Shown: positions 22,618-36,411, counted from the first letter of the stretch. The stretch: 64,000 nt of DNA from Garcia nutans (GCA_947685225.1 CANTUV010000008.1:44327501-44391500); one strand, 5' to 3'. The notes: generated from the sequence alone by a model not told the origin. Numbers and translations: made by a program.

Positions 22618-24160
22618 TTAACAGCATGGGGAATTGACATAGAGCAAAAAAGCAACTACAAAAGATCATCAAACAGTCTAGAAAAGTCATCAAACACAGA
22701 AACACTTTCAAGGCAGTAGCTTACTATCTTAATTTCATTCAACCAAGAAATACAAGGTTGGTGCAAGTAAAAGAGTTGTATCAACATTTAATTTTGGTGG
22801 AATCTACAAACGAAAGTGTGTTTTTCTAACTTAATTCATTTAAATTTACAGTGAGATAATTTATTACCATTTCATCTATCAAACTATCTTGGTTTGAAGT
22901 TCATTCTTTTAATTTTAATTTATACACAAATACAGTGTAAGTATAGTTGTTGCTTTTTATGATTTGTATAACCAGTAACTCGTTCCATTAGATTACTGTA
23001 GAATTATTCACAAAATGTTTTAAACGTCTAGTAGCCATATTCAATATAAGTTTATAAAAAGTCCATGTTAAAGTGGTTTTAGAGTCTTTTTGTATATAAA
23101 CCCTAATCTGTGCTCCTAAAGACCAAGAACCCTAAAGCCTATCTTCTCTAATTTACAAAACCATAATTTGTGTCCCAACTTCCAAAATCATAAATAAGTC
23201 TTCTAAATAGTCAGTAGACCTAAAACCCTAAAATCCAAAAATAGTCAGTAAACCTTAATCCAAACCCCTAATTCCAAAAATCCAACCTAAACCCTAATCC
23301 CAACCCCAATTCAAAACCCTAATCCAAACCCTAATTCCAAAAATCCAACCTAAACCCTAAAAATCCTAGTTTTTAAATCAAAACCCTAAAAGCCCTAATC
23401 TTGTTTGCAAAATACAAAAAATCTCATTTTTTATCCATAAACCCTAAAACCCTAATTTTATCCTAAAAACCCTAATTTAAGGTGTTAACCCCTAAATTTA
23501 AATTTATATATTTAAATTTAGATATGATGAATGATTTTTAATGTTTTATTTTTATGAATGATTTATTTTTATTTTGCTCATGGTGAATGATTGAATGATT
23601 TAATTTAGTTGATTATTTAAGTTTTAATAATGTAAGAGGTATGTTTTCACTTTATGGGTACCTCATTTGTTAAGTTTAATGTAATTTTATTTATTTTAAG
23701 TTTTGGATTAATGTAAAGGCCGTATGTCCACCAAATGATTGGTGTCCTATCTTATTTATTTTTTTTTTGAAAATTAGACATTGTAAAGACATGTTTTCAT
23801 GTACGGATGGGTGCCTATTTTGTTTGCTTTATTTTAATAAAGATGATGGATGATTATTTATTTTGATAATTGCATGTAATATAGATGATATTATAATATT
23901 TAAGAATTCAGTAATATTTAAACCTGAAAAGGAGGCTGCTTCCAATGAAACGGGCATTATGGAGGTGTTGGGTCATTCTCACCTTTCCCATATGTACCCA
24001 ACTTTTTGAACCCATTAGGGGGTAGGGGATTCCTTATAAATTGATTCATCCACCCCTTTCTTTTCTCGGCCTGCCTGGGTAGCGACTCCATTTTCTCCTG
24101 GTTAGGCTCAAGCCTAAGAGTGTCAAAGTCACAAGACCCATTCCACATGGGAGTGGGGAG
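22618..24160 (+). repeat. Tat-like LTR, right part, plus orientation
   Basis: Matches 55760-57330 of the plus-strand LTR: a CAGTAGC region, a segment facing the leader boundary at 22790-22830, a CCCTAA-rich cluster (23090-23480), and the conserved R/U5 part (23930-24155). The last about 20 bases, with the CTCACA end and any primer-binding site, are missing. It probably continues the LTR begun near 19560, split by the solo LTR. Confidence 0.65.
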
Positions 24161-26392
24161 ATATGGGTAATGGAGCTTTAAAATAATTAAAGAAATTATT
24201 TTTACAATTTTACAAAATTAAAAGTCGGATTTAGAAATAATTAGGAAAGTTGGTGCACCAAAGTTATAGCGAGCACACCTTATATGATCAAAACCCTAAT
24301 AAAGTACGTATAAATATATAAAAATCATTTTTCTTCTTCATCCTTCCATCAAAACCGACCTTACCTCCATCCATAGCCAAAAATCTCATTTTTCTTCCTT
24401 CTTCCATCAAATTTAAGAGAAAAATTAAGAAAAATTCATATATAACCTAAAATTTTTAGTAGAATTCATTAGAATAAGTGAACAACCCTAAAACCATCAT
24501 CATAAATTCAAGGAAAATTGAGAAAAGAGAAGGGAGAAGCTACTTGAAAGGAGGTTTGTGACTGTGCATTAATAGTTTTCTATTATTTAATTTTATTTTT
24601 ATTTTTAATGCTTATGGAAGTTAGATGAACCATATTAATTGAATTAATTGTGAAGTGTATTTTTTCTGAATTTTAGACTAACCCAAAAAGGTTTAAAAAT
24701 TACAAAATTTAATTTAAGAGTTTATCTATGTGTTAGAAGAGTGTGTATAAAATTTCATAATTTTTAAAGATGATTTATTATGAAAGAAAAATAGAAGAAC
24801 ACAAGTTGTCGTGATTATGCCAGTAGAGCCAGAATTTTAAGGTTTAAGAAACTCAGTTGGAAACTATAGTAAAATAACCCAAAAAAATTTAAAATTTTAC
24901 ATAGAAGATTATATACATATTTAAGAAATATGGTTAAAATTTCATAAATTTTAATAAACTTTCAGTTATAAAAATAAAATAAAAAATTGAAACTACCAGA
25001 AAAGTGACTGTAAAATCAGAATCTATAAGGTTAAGTAAACATAATTTAAAAATAAGGTATATGAGCATATAAAATTCTAAAATTTTAATTAATGGTTCCT
25101 ATATATTTTTTTGTTATATGCTAAAAATTTTATGAATTTATATACAGTTTTGTTACTTAAATAAAATTAAAAAAATGGGTACTGCCAGTAAAGTTATTGT
25201 AAAAATGGAATATGAAAATTTGGGAAACAAAATTTTTAAACATAGTAAAGGAACTTAAAAAAAAATAGGAAACTTTAAATATACGTATATGTGTGCCTAA
25301 GACTTGTGTTTAAATTTGTAAAGTTTTTAATGGCGATTTAGTACTAAGAAAGTTTAAGGTTTTAAAATTAAAATGATTGTTTAAAATATGTCATATGTTT
25401 GAAATACAATGTGATTAAGTTTAATTTAACAAGTATTAAAGTGCCCATCGTACTGATAAAAAATCTAGTTATCAGATTAAATGTCTAGCCAGAAGGGGTG
25501 GATGTCTATAGTGTTAGTGGACACTTTGTGCCATTATTGGACACTTTGTGTTTTTGGTGATAATAAACACTCGTGCCATTAGTAGACACTTTATGTTATT
25601 TATGATATTGGGCATTTGATGTCATCAATGGGCCATTGGCCATATTCTCTACAGTAGATTTTTACTTGCAATTAGTAACCAGTTATCCGAATCTAGAATT
25701 TCAAAATTAGTATATGAGGGCAAAAGAATAAAATGAGATTTAATAAAAATGAGCAAAGTGTAATAAAAGCGTTAACAAAAATTGTGTGAAAAAATTGATT
25801 GTGTTATGGAACTTTTATCTTTGTTAATATTGTTTTAATCACTAACTAAAAAATGAATATTCTTTTATCTTAGTTAATAATATTTTAACAACTAACTACC
25901 AAGTGATTATTTTCTTTTAAATTTAATTTAAATTTTAAAGCTTATTATGAATTAGGTAAGTAATTTGAATTCAATTGATTAAATTAATTAATAATTTACT
26001 TTATAATCAAAGTGAAAATTTTATTTTCATTTGTTATTATAAATTTTTTCTTTATGTTATAATTATGGCAAATTATGAGTATGCAAGCACCACTAAGCAT
26101 TGACTAGCATGTTAGATTATTTCTGACGCATAGATCAGACAAGCAAGATAGATTCATCTGAGTGAGTTCTAGCATTTCAAGATCAACTGCAAATCAGAAG
26201 GTGGTTAATGAAGTATTTTGTATTATGTATTTAACTTTGTTCACATAGTAGTATTATACCTACAATGACAATTGTATAATTATGCTTAACCTAGAGTATT
26301 ATATACTTTTATATTATGGTTTTAGCTAAACTTCATATTAAGACATATTAGTTGTGGTAAATGTCTAATAACCTAAATATCTTAATAAAAAC
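24161..26392. other. AT-rich spacer, unassigned
   Basis: No supported gene. About 24290-24560 looks like a transcript leader (CTTCTTCATCCTTCC, then TTCAAGGAAAATTGAG), as in plant LTRs, and 25490-25620 has four loose copies of TGGACACTTTGTG. An old LTR is possible, but I cannot define its ends. Confidence 0.4.
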
Positions 26393-26690
26393 AAAGGTAT
26401 TTGATTTAAATTGTGGATGATAGATGATGGATTATGGAAATTGGAATTGAGGTTGAATGAAAGAAATATTGGGAGTGTTCTCTTCTGCAGGTTGTGTTTT
26501 GATTGGAGAAGATATTGGAAATATCAAATTTTAGGGGAGACTCTGCCGAAATTTGTATTGATATTAGATTTAGTTTTTTAAAAATTAAATATATAAGTGT
26601 ATAAGCATTATATGACATCCCTTGATAATTCTTAATAGAATTGTCTAAGGGTGTTAAACCACTTGTTCTCCCCTTACTCCCCAACTAGTT
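26393..26690 (-). repeat. possible LTR fragment with a CGGCAGAGTCTCCCC motif
   Basis: On the minus strand the string TTTCGGCAGAGTCTCCCCT (complement at about 26536-26554) and the upstream GGGATGTCATATAATGC resemble, from memory, a conserved stretch of some plant gypsy LTRs. No matching copy lies in the window, so the call is weak. Confidence 0.35.
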
Positions 26691-26743
26691 GTAGCACAAC
26701 ATAAACAACCCCTTAAAACATTATTAGAACTCAATTCCGGTAA

Positions 26744-26992
26744 CTAATTACTCTCGAAAACCCTTGTTCCCAAAGGCTCCTTTGACATAGCCACACTAGG
26801 TCCCTCGATATGGGTCTCTTCCATCATTGGTCCATACTCAAGCCTAACAAACATCTCATCTATCACCTCCACCAAAATCTTAAGGCCATTTTCTCTTCCA
26901 ACATCATTGAGTTCCTCCATTATATTCAAATAAGCCACTGCAACTAACTTCCTTGCCTTCTTTCTCATATTTAGAAGACAAAAGATTTGCAT
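26744..26992 (-). CDS. unrecognised 82-residue frame in a GC-richer island
   Basis: The frame is noticeably richer in G and C than its flanks, which are among the most AT-rich in the window. The predicted chain is mostly helical and charged: a basic start (MRKKARKL), then AVAYLNIMEELNDVG and ILVEVIDEMFVRLE. I recognise no domain and no retroelement motif. The end near 26744 is a normal stop. The upstream side has a T-rich run (about 27002-27010 on the complement), so it could be a last exon following an intron. It may be a fragment of a host gene captured or left behind, or chance. Confidence 0.3.
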   Translation of the reverse strand: MQIFCLLNMRKKARKLVAVAYLNIMEELNDVGRENGLKILVEVIDEMFVRLEYGPMMEETHIEGPSVAMSKEPLGTRVFESN

Positions 26993-27951
26993 GTTGAATT
27001 GTGTCGAGAGAAAAAAAAACCATTAATAATGTTAATAATTATAGAATTATTAACTTTAAATTAAAATTTTATTAGCATCTTTTGGAATGATAGTTCACAA
27101 TAATCTGTAAAAAAAATAACTTTACCTAGTTTGTTTAAATTGCTAATTAAATTTTTAATATTCTCTTATTTCTTTTTTCTAATTTTGAGTCATTATATTT
27201 TTTGTTTTGTAAGAAATGATGATGAATTGGATGAAGGGAGGATGAGAGGATATTCTATGCAATTATGTGAAAATTTTGTACTAGTTATACCTAAAGAGGA
27301 TATTGAATAAAGGTAAATGATACCCCGCTGCACAACCCTTTCCTCAAAATTTTCCCATGCTTTGTTGATTTTGATTTTGGTAGTAAAGAATTAGTAATGA
27401 TATTGAATATCATATTTGTAAAACACAAAAGGATTTTAATTTTTACAAGTGAAAAATTATAAGCATATGTTATAATGTTGAAATGATCAAAAACAAAAAA
27501 ATTATTTGAGGCTTATTATATGCACTTGCAATTATGATGATGTTAGCTCAATTAAACTAATTTTTTTATTTTTTTTAAGTAATAAATTATTATTTGATTC
27601 TTTAAATTTAACTTAATTGATAAATTTATTTTTTTATCATGATTTATTATATTTATTATCAATAATAAAGTAATACGTTTTTTAGTCATGAAAACATTTA
27701 ATAGTTAAACCAAGCATATATTTATGCATGACATGACAATTTTTAGATTGAAATATTAAATAATTTTATGTTATTGTTTAAAAAAAAATTATAGTTCATA
27801 ATATTATACTAGCTCTATACTTTAGATACATTAATAACCATTAGAAATTACTTTAGATAGTTTAAGTATTACAAATTAGAAGTGAGTATTTTAAAAATTA
27901 AAAAATAAAAATAATTATATTTTTAAAAGACATTTAAATATATATATATAT
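26993..27951. other. AT-rich spacer, target of the Athila-like element
   Basis: Very AT-rich with no supported frame. It ends in a TA run; TATAT at 27947-27951 is the left copy of the Athila target duplication. Confidence 0.6.
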
Positions 27952-27977
27952 TGTTGCACTCTAATAAACACTACTAA

Positions 27978-28272
27978 TGTAATATCCCGGAATATACCCT
28001 AAGAGTTTTGGAGTTATTGTTGCTGTATTTGGATTTGATGTATATGTATATATGGGAAATACAAAGATAATATATAAGACATATACATATACATTACATA
28101 TACATGGGATATAATATGGTGTAGGAAAAGTGAATTGTATATATATATATTTGTATAGTTAATTAATAATAATGATAGTAATAAGGACAAAAAGAGAAGA
28201 GAAGAAGAAAGTCAAAGAAAGATTATGTGGTGGAGATTTAAAGTATTGTTATTGTTATTGTTATTATTATTA

Positions 28273-28328
<56 letters not shown>

Positions 28329-31115
28329 GATGATAAGAACGAAAGAAAGAACGAGAACTTTCTTTCTTCTTCTTCTTCTCCTTTTGGTTCTTGCACGAGA
28401 GAGAGAGAGAGAGAGTTAAAGAGAGGTGATGATCTTCATCAAAATCTTGGGGTTTTAAGAGAATTGAAGGTAGAGATTGAAGAATTGACAAGATATTCAA
28501 GTAAGTATTCAATTCTTTGTCTTGATTTCTATTGTTTGAGTTGGATTTGATATGGTTGGTGTGATGGTGATGTTAATGGAAGATTAAGAGTATTGATATG
28601 TTGAATTGATAGTTAGATGATATTAATAAGGTTAATTGTGAGGTTGATGATGGATTATTGAAATTGGTTAGTAAGGTTTAATATATATGAGATGGAGAGT
28701 TGATTGAATGATGTATGTTTATGTTTATTGAAGTTGAAATACATTGAATATATGATTTTGGCCTCGTTGGAAATCTTCATTCTTTGTGAGACACGGCCAG
28801 GATTAGGGTAGACACGGCCGTGTTGGATCGATTTGGAGAGACACGGCCACTGTCTCGGCCGTGTCACTTGCCCGTGTCTGCTACTGGAATTTTGGTGTTG
28901 AGAGACACAGCCACTGGCTTGGCCGTGTCCCTTAACCATGTCTGTCACTGTCTCTTTTGGTTGAGAGACACGGCCAAGCTAAGGGAGTCTTGGCCGTGTT
29001 GGAGCATGTGTTGGGTGACACGGCCACAAGCTTGGCCGTGTCCCTTGAGTGTGTTAGCTACTGTGTGAAAGGTAATTGATGGACACGGCCGTGTTGGTGC
29101 CCGTGTTGGTGGGCGTGTCTTGTGTTGAGGTTGCTCTAATTGATTATCATTCTTATGTTCTTATGGAAATAACTATCTTTGGATTAGGTTTTGAAGAAAT
29201 TGTGTTACATTAACCTAATGTGAAGAATTCTTGGGAAAGGAAAGGTATAGGTGATGGGAGTAGTTCTTGAGGTAAGTACAAACTTACATAGATGTAATCT
29301 TTTATATGATTTTGAGACTTAACACCCTTAGTATAAATGTGTTAAGTAGATTATTATATTGATTAATTCAATGTTACTAATGTTGTCATTGGTATAGTGT
29401 GAAAGCTATAATGATCATCCAAAAAGAAAGGTGCGTGCAATGCAATTTGTTATGATAAATGTTTGAATAATGAATGGTGTTAATGTGTTTGAGAAATGAT
29501 GAAATGTGATGTTATCATGATTGATAATGATGGTCAAAATGAAATAAATAGACACATGGATTATATGACAATGAATTTAAGATACATGTGTAATGAAATG
29601 GATTATGTATGATTGAGTGACATGATTGAAGTATGCATATATGGTATGATTGATTAATGACATGTTTGTTTAGCAATGTAATTAATGTTGCATATATCAA
29701 TGATGAAACATGAAATGTGATTTGAGATATATTGTGATATGAAGCCATTGTTATTGGCAATGATAACTTAAATGGAATATAAAGCCATTGTGATTGGCTA
29801 TGATGATACAATTGTGATAAATGAGGCATGTTTGCCTAGAGGATAAATCAATTGTGATAAATGAGGCATGTTTGCCTAAATAATGATGAGAACTGAAAAT
29901 GATATTGATGATGAAATAATCAATGAATTGTGTATCTAATGTGTTATTCATTTTCAGAGTTTTGTTGTTGGTGGCATGCCTAATGGTAACAATCTCTTGA
30001 AGTTAGGTTGGGCTTGATCCTTGAAGCCAAGTTGGGTTGAAGTTTAACATGTTTTACTCCCCTTGAAGCTTGGTTGGGTCTAGTCCTTGAAGCCTAATTG
30101 AGATGTTACAACCCTTGAAGCTAGGTTGGATTAGTTCTTGAAGCCAAGTTGGGTTGATACTTAGCATGCTTTGTTCCCCTTGAAGCTTGGTTGAACTTAA
30201 TCCTTGAAGCCTAGTTGGGATATTGATGAATGTGATAATTAAACCAAAGCATTAACTCTGAAAGTCGAATAGCATATTAGTGTCTTTTGGGCCCGAGTCT
30301 GTCATTTGTTGTAAATGAGATATATGAATTGTGGATATTAGTGATGGATGATGGATGATGGTTGATGGTAATAATTGCCTTTGTGGGAAATATGATTTAT
30401 GATTAGTGAATTGTGAACAAACTAATGTTTTGAAGTATGATATGTGGTGTGTGTATTGATTATGAGTGGAAATGATGAATTGTGTTTGGTGATAAGAATT
30501 GTCTTCTTTGGAAATGTGACTCTTGATTGGTATGATATATAATGTATGTATATTGATATATTGAATATGAGTATTAGTAATGGATTGTGGTTGGTGGTAA
30601 TGTTTTGTTTAAATGTATATAATATATGAAATTTGTCAATATGTATGAAAGGTGCAATCAAGAAGGAAAAACATGATAAGAACTAATTGTACATTGAATT
30701 GATATATTATTATCTATTAGCATATCTATAATGTATGTTTATATTTTATATTTGTACTACTAAGCTTTCGAGCTTAGCGCGGATGTATAATCGCGCAGGT
30801 AGCTTGGTGGAAGATACAAGTGTTTCGTTATGCCACGAGAAGAGTAAAGGTTTGTCGAGACCAACTAGAGGGTAATGCATACATGTATAACTTTTAATTT
30901 TGATGTATTTTTGACAAGAGGATATGTATATGTATAAATGAAGTTTTGATAAAGACAATGATTTTGTAGATATTATGTAAATTAATGTATTATGGTTTGA
31001 ACTTTGTTACAGGTTTTTAAAAGGTAACAAAAAGTGACATCCTTATACTTTATATACTTACTGTATGTATACAAGGTATATGTACAGTACTTATATAGGG
31101 TATCAGGGTGTTACA
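27978..31115 (+). mobile_element. solo LTR, TGTAATATCC type, 3.1 kb, nested in the Athila LTR
   Basis: Begins TGTAATATCC, ends GGGTGTTACA, and is flanked by ACTAA on both sides (27973-27977 and 31116-31120). It is related to the LTRs of the element at 38997-48186: same TTA microsatellite position (28246-28327), leader, CACGGCC array (28790-29130), CTTGAAGC repeats (29995-30210) and double stem-loop (30761-30796). It keeps a middle segment (29130-29280) with splice-like sites that the other copy has lost. A single LTR with its own duplication implies that the rest was removed by LTR-LTR recombination. Confidence 0.88.
28246..28327. repeat. TTA/TTG microsatellite
   Basis: A run of TTATTG turning into TTA at a fixed place in this LTR family; also at about 39125-39195 and 45500-45565. 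Its length differs by four bases between the two otherwise nearly identical LTRs of the 38997-48186 element. Confidence 0.9.
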
Positions 31116-32920
31116 ACTAAAGCTACACTCGCAAGTATACGAGGCTGCTGTAGTATTTCGGTGAACACCTCAAGGTCATCTCACAAGGAAGCTAGATAAG
31201 CTAATTATTTATCAAATCGTAATAAACAAATTATCAATTAATAGTTTTTGATTTATAAAAGTAAATTACTGAACAACTAACGAAAACAGAAAGGAATTGA
31301 ATTTATAATAATGAAAGAAAACTAAACAAATATATTGATTCACTTAATAGAAAAGTCTAGGGTTTGCACTTCTCTACTAATTTATATGTATGAACGGCTA
31401 TTCCTCTCAACTGACTTAATTTCAAAGATCAGATTTCAAGCAACTTAATTAATCAAATCAAGGAAATATGCTCTCGCATTCAAACCTTTTTCAATTAATC
31501 TTACTGCAATCAAAATGATCTTTTCCTTAGGTTTATATTTCTAATTCACCTAAGTCCCTAATTAAATTATTCCAGTATTAGATTTCATTTCTCAATCCTT
31601 CATCTAAATACCTAAATCACATAATTGGTGGCCAATCAATTATATATTAACCTTATTCCATTCAATTAAGGATAATAGAAATAAATCAGTTAAGAGTAAT
31701 AACCATTTCATACAATCATAGTAGATCCATACAAACCCTAGACTAGATCAAAATTAGTTCATAGTAATGCTATGAAACAAATTCATCTCATTAAAATTCA
31801 AAGAAATTAATTTATACATTAGAGAATTCATAAATACAATTTCAATGAAACTTAAGAGATAGAGTTAAAGAACAAAACCCAATTACAATCTTCCTTTGGC
31901 TTCTGAAGAATCTCTTGCTCAGATATTTGCTAAAAGAATAATGCAATGGCTAAGACTAATTTGATATAGAGTGTTTGACTGGAAGTGAAATCAATCTTCT
32001 ATGATTTTATTGTTTCAGAGAAAAACTCTTAGAGAAAAGTAAAGAACGGCTCAAAGAATGTGTAGTCCGCCTCTTGCTCTAATCTTAACTATTTATACAA
32101 TTCCTTGGCTAAAAATTCGTGCGTTTTTTCTTTCTTTGGTCTCATGAGGTGACGCGGCCAAGCTTGTGGCCGTGTCATGTGACACGGCTAGTGGCTTGGC
32201 TGTGTCACCTGGGTGTGTCAGCTTCTATTTCTCCTTGCTCTTCTTTGTTCTTTGGAGATGGGAGTGACACGACCAAGCTCCTGGCCGTGTCATGTGACAC
32301 GGCCAGTGGCTTGGCCGTGTCATTGGCCGTGTCTTCTGGGTGTGTCAGCTTCTGTTTCATTCCTTTGGTTATTCCTTGTTCTTTGGCTTAGATGGGACAC
32401 GGCCAAGCTTGTGGCTGTGTCATGTGACACGGCCAGTGGCTTGGTCGTGTCACTTACCAGTGTCAGCTTCTGCCAAATTTTCCTTTCTTTCTTGGTTTCC
32501 TTGGTTTTGCCCTTTAGGTGAGACACGGCCAGTGGCTTGGCTGTGTCTCCTGGCCTTGTCAAGTTCTGCCAAAATCTCCTTGAGGTGACACGGCTAAGCT
32601 TGATTTGGCTTGGCCATGTCTTGCTTGATTCATGCTCTTCTTTCTTTGTTTTGATCTTCCAAGGGAGTTTTTTGCACTTTAACCTAAAACAAACACTTAA
32701 AACAAACTTTAAACAAGAATCAAATGAAACATTAACTAAAAACACATAAACATCATACTAAAAACTAGTACAAAAATTATCTAAACACTGGGATAAATTA
32801 AAAACTACCAAATTGCATGAAATCACTAAATAAATAGATTAAAACTACCAAAATGCATGAAGAAAACAATAATTATCATAATAAATAAATAGCAATTTGA
32901 GGGCAAAAACTAATAAAACA

Positions 32921-34679
32921 ACTACCCCACACTTAAAACTTTGCTTATCCTCAAGCAAATTTACATAGCATAAATTAAAAACTCAATTAACCTTAACTAT
33001 AATTCAAGTATATAAGATGAAATCCTTTAATACTAAGCAATAAATAAATGCAATTTACTTCAATCGAGATTTTCTTAACTCATTCATTAATTCAAACATA
33101 ACAAATCTCATCTCTCATCTAAGTGATTCTCTCAATTTCAAAGGTTAATTCACTCAAACCAATCATGACTGCATACTGCCATAAACTTGCTTAATTATCC
33201 AATCTCTCTCACTGATTTTTCTCAAGAAATAATCCGAAGGTCTTTTCATTTGGATGTAATGGGACTAAGGTGAAGGTGTGAGAAAAGACATTTAAGTTGG
33301 AACATCAACAAATGGAGCATCTAAATTAGACAATAATCTTGCGTAGAAACTCGTAACTCCCTCAAATGACATATTCACCAACCCTTGATAGTCTCAAATA
33401 TTTGCATACTTAAAGAAAAGTAAATGAGTCGAAATTCCTCTTTGATGACTATATATGAATTTTGTATATATATATATATATATCTTCTTTAAATTTTTAT
33501 TTATTTATATATATATATACAAACTATAAAAATACATTGAACATCTAGCACAAATGTAGAAGAAAAGAATAATGGACTCTTAGTCAAATAAAATCGGCAA
33601 AGTATGCATTTCAGCCCCAAATCTTACAAAAACAATACTATTTTCTTATTTATTTTTTTTGTTTACCCTATACTTATCAATTAAACCACCCCTATTGTCA
33701 TATCATAAGAAACTCCATTCCTTAATGAAGGTATGATAATAATAGAAAAATGTTGAGTTGTTAATTGTGTTGATCAATCAAGAAAAGGTCAAAGGCTCAA
33801 CTTGGCTCACTAAGGAATTCATAATTAAGGGAGGTCTTTTAAGCTAAAGGAGGTAATCCAAATTTGCGTTCATCATTTTAAAACTTGAGATGAAATCATA
33901 ATGTGAGTTCAATTAGTATGCAAAAGCAAGCTCTAGAGATATAAAATCATGAAGGTGCACACTTAAGAAAAGAAAATCGATTGACAATAATATTCAATCT
34001 ATGAGGCTCAAAACTCACAAAGGGTGGGTTCTCAGAGATTTATATGTCATGAATTGCTGAACGTGAAAATTGATCCTGAATGAATTCAAATGCTAATCTC
34101 TATGCTGATACTCAAGGCTCAAATGTAATGCTAGAATTATAGAAAAGTCAATAAGTTTCCAACAATTATGCCATGAAAATAAGTTTCCAACTATTATGTC
34201 AAGAAAAATGCACAATATAACTCACAAAGAAAACAAAACAAAAATTAAAGAAAAGCTTAAAAATTACCCCACACTTATGAGTTACATTGTCCTCAATATA
34301 AACAAAAGAAAAGATAGAAAGAATCTCTTTTGTGTTGTGCATAGTGAAGCTTTCGTACAAATAATCAACATGAAAGAAAACAACTAAAGCAAATACCGTG
34401 ACTTCAGCATAAACATGCAATCAAGGAAAGTTGGCTTTGGGTGGCCCTCCTTTTCTCAATTAAACTCAATGCTCCTGGCCTGTTCTCTGCAAGAATAAAA
34501 ACACTTCCAATCTCCAAACCATCAAGCCTTAAAGAAGAATAGAAGGGAAAATAAATAAATATACTGAATATACTAAACTAAAATGCTAAAAACAATAATA
34601 ATGGGTTGCCTCCAATTGAGCGCTTCTTTAAAGTCGTCTCAGCTAGACGCTACTGCAAGAATTAAGGATCGTAGATCAA
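32921..34679 (-). other. Athila 3' non-coding region and polypurine tract
   Basis: On the minus strand AAGTGTGGGGTAGT (32921-32934) directly precedes the LTR and is the polypurine tract. The 1.7 kb between it and the integrase end hold no frame of note. Many Athila elements carry an envelope-like ORF here; none is visible. TA runs lie at about 33465-33483 and 33506-33520. Confidence 0.7.
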
Positions 34680-35822
34680 AGTACTATCGACAATCCTTAC
34701 TTCTTGGAACCCCTCATTATAGGGTTTAACTCTCTGTCCATTTACTTTAAAAGTTTCATTCGTTCGAGAGTTAAGTAATTCTATAGCACCGGAAGGATAT
34801 ACCTGAGTTATCTCGAAAGGACCGCTCCATCGAGACTTGAGTTTTCCTGAAAATAGTCAGAGATGAGAATTGAAAAGCAAGACCTTCATACCAAGACTCA
34901 ATGTCTTTCGTACTAAAATTTGATCATGAAGTGCTTTAGTACGGTCCTTATAAATCCTCAAACTCTCATATGCCTCATTCCTTAGTTCATCTAAATTCAG
35001 AGTCTTAATTGCCCAATACGCCTTGTGCTCTAACTCCACTGGTAAATGACAAGCCTTACCGAAAACCAATAGGTATGGACTCATACCCAAGGGAGTCTTG
35101 AAAGCAGTTCGATATGCCCACAATGCGTCATTCAATCTACTTGCCCAATCCTTCCTTAATGAGTTGACTATTTTTTTCAAAATTCCTTTGATTTGCTTGT
35201 TGGATGTCTCAACTTGTCCTAAAGTCTGTGGATGGTATGGGATCGCTACTTTGTGTTTCACACCTGACTTGTGCATTAACTTCTTGAAACGTTTGTTGCA
35301 GAAATGACTTCCCCCATCACAGACTATCACTCTTGGCATGCCAATTCTGCTAAGAATGTATTCCTTCACAAATTTAACAACCACATTAGCATCATTAGTT
35401 CGGGTGGGGATTGCCTCCACCCATTTTGAAACATAATCAACAGCAACCAATATGTATTCATAACCAAAAGATTTGGGAAAAGGACCCATGAAGTCTATTC
35501 TCCAGACATCAAACAGTTCAACTACAATATAAGATTGAAGGGGCATTTCATTCCTCCTACTAATATTACCTACTCTTTGACAGCGGTCACAATGCTTACA
35601 ATATTCTTGAGCATCTTTGAATAGGGTAGGCTAATAAAATCCACTTTGAAGCACTTTTTTGGCAGTCTTTCTCCCTCCAAAATGACCACCACAATGAAGG
35701 TCATGACAAAATTGAAGAACACTTAGTTGTTCTTCCTCATATACACACCTGCGAACTATCTCATCTTTGCATATCCGGAATAGGTAAGGTTCATCCCAGA
35801 AATAGAATTTACTCATGTGCAA
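34680..35822 (-). pseudogene. pol: integrase remnant (Athila-like)
   Basis: Integrase would join element DNA to the host genome. An HHCC zinc-finger region (HDLHCGGHFGG, later YCKHCDRC) is followed by the catalytic core. All three core acidic residues are present: D in WRIDFMGPF, D in VCDGGSHF and E in QVETSNKQIK. The C-terminal part includes SRWSGPFEI and NGQRVKPY; no chromodomain is seen. Stops break it: TAG at about 35628-35630, between the finger and the core, where W is expected, and TGA near 34860, where an arginine codon is expected. The core frame itself (34857-35627) is open. Confidence 0.88.
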
Positions 35823-35843
35823 AAACCTTTTCTTTTCCTGAAA

Positions 35844-36408
35844 TTACATGTCAGAATGAAAAATACCACAAGCAAGATAGTTAGCAATATCTGCAAACCA
35901 TGGTGAATTCATTACCGCAAACGACTGTTCATCAGGAAATGCTTCTAGATTTCTATGAACACTATCAGATGCAAGATTTTTATCAAAGAAAGGTAACCTA
36001 GATAAATGATCAGCTACAACACTTTCACTTCCCTTAGTATCTTTGATTTGAAAATCAAATTCTTGCAATAATAGCACCCATCTAATTAAGCAAGGTTTAG
36101 CATGTTGTTTGGTCAAAAGATATTTCAGAGCTGCATGATCTGAATGCACAATAATTTTAGACCCAATCACATAAGCTCTAAAAATATCTAAGGCAAAAAC
36201 AATAGCTAGCATTTCTAACTTGTGTGCTATTTAGGGTTAAGCTAGCATAATAAATCACTCTCAAAAATTTCTCAACCCTTTGCCCAAGAACTGCTCCTAC
36301 TGCATGGTTGGATGCATCACACATAATTTCAAAAGGTAAGGACCAAACAGGAGCTACAATTACCGGTGCGCTGGTCAATTTTTCTTTAAGGGAATTGAAA
36401 GCTTGCAT
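35844..36408 (-). pseudogene. pol: RNase H remnant (Athila-like)
   Basis: RNase H would remove the RNA template during reverse transcription. The first frame (36408-36178) has IMCDASNHAVGAVLGQ with the expected aspartate; the second (36212-35844) has MLAIVFALDIFRAY, IIVHSDHAALKYL and VVADHLSRL. They are joined by a frame shift with lost codons near 36215, at the place where the catalytic glutamate region lies. A stop at about 36409 separates it from RT. Confidence 0.85.
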
Positions 36409-36411
36409 GCA

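Larger units (their letters stand above)
27952..32920 (-). repeat. 3' LTR of the Athila-like element, split by a solo LTR
   Basis: Pieces 27952-27977 and 31121-32920 together make about 1,826 bases and match 49202-50938. The difference in length is mostly in the CACGGCC array (about 32150-32640). The first piece ends ACTAA and the second resumes AGCTACACTCG; 49202 onward shows the uninterrupted order. Confidence 0.88.

Noticed and set aside
32119..32749. Frames with repeated DTAKPLAVS or VTRPSLWPC words, also at 39629-40108, 46003-46482 and 50200-50750
   Set aside because: They read through palindromic CACGGCC arrays on both strands; palindromes produce matching words in several frames.
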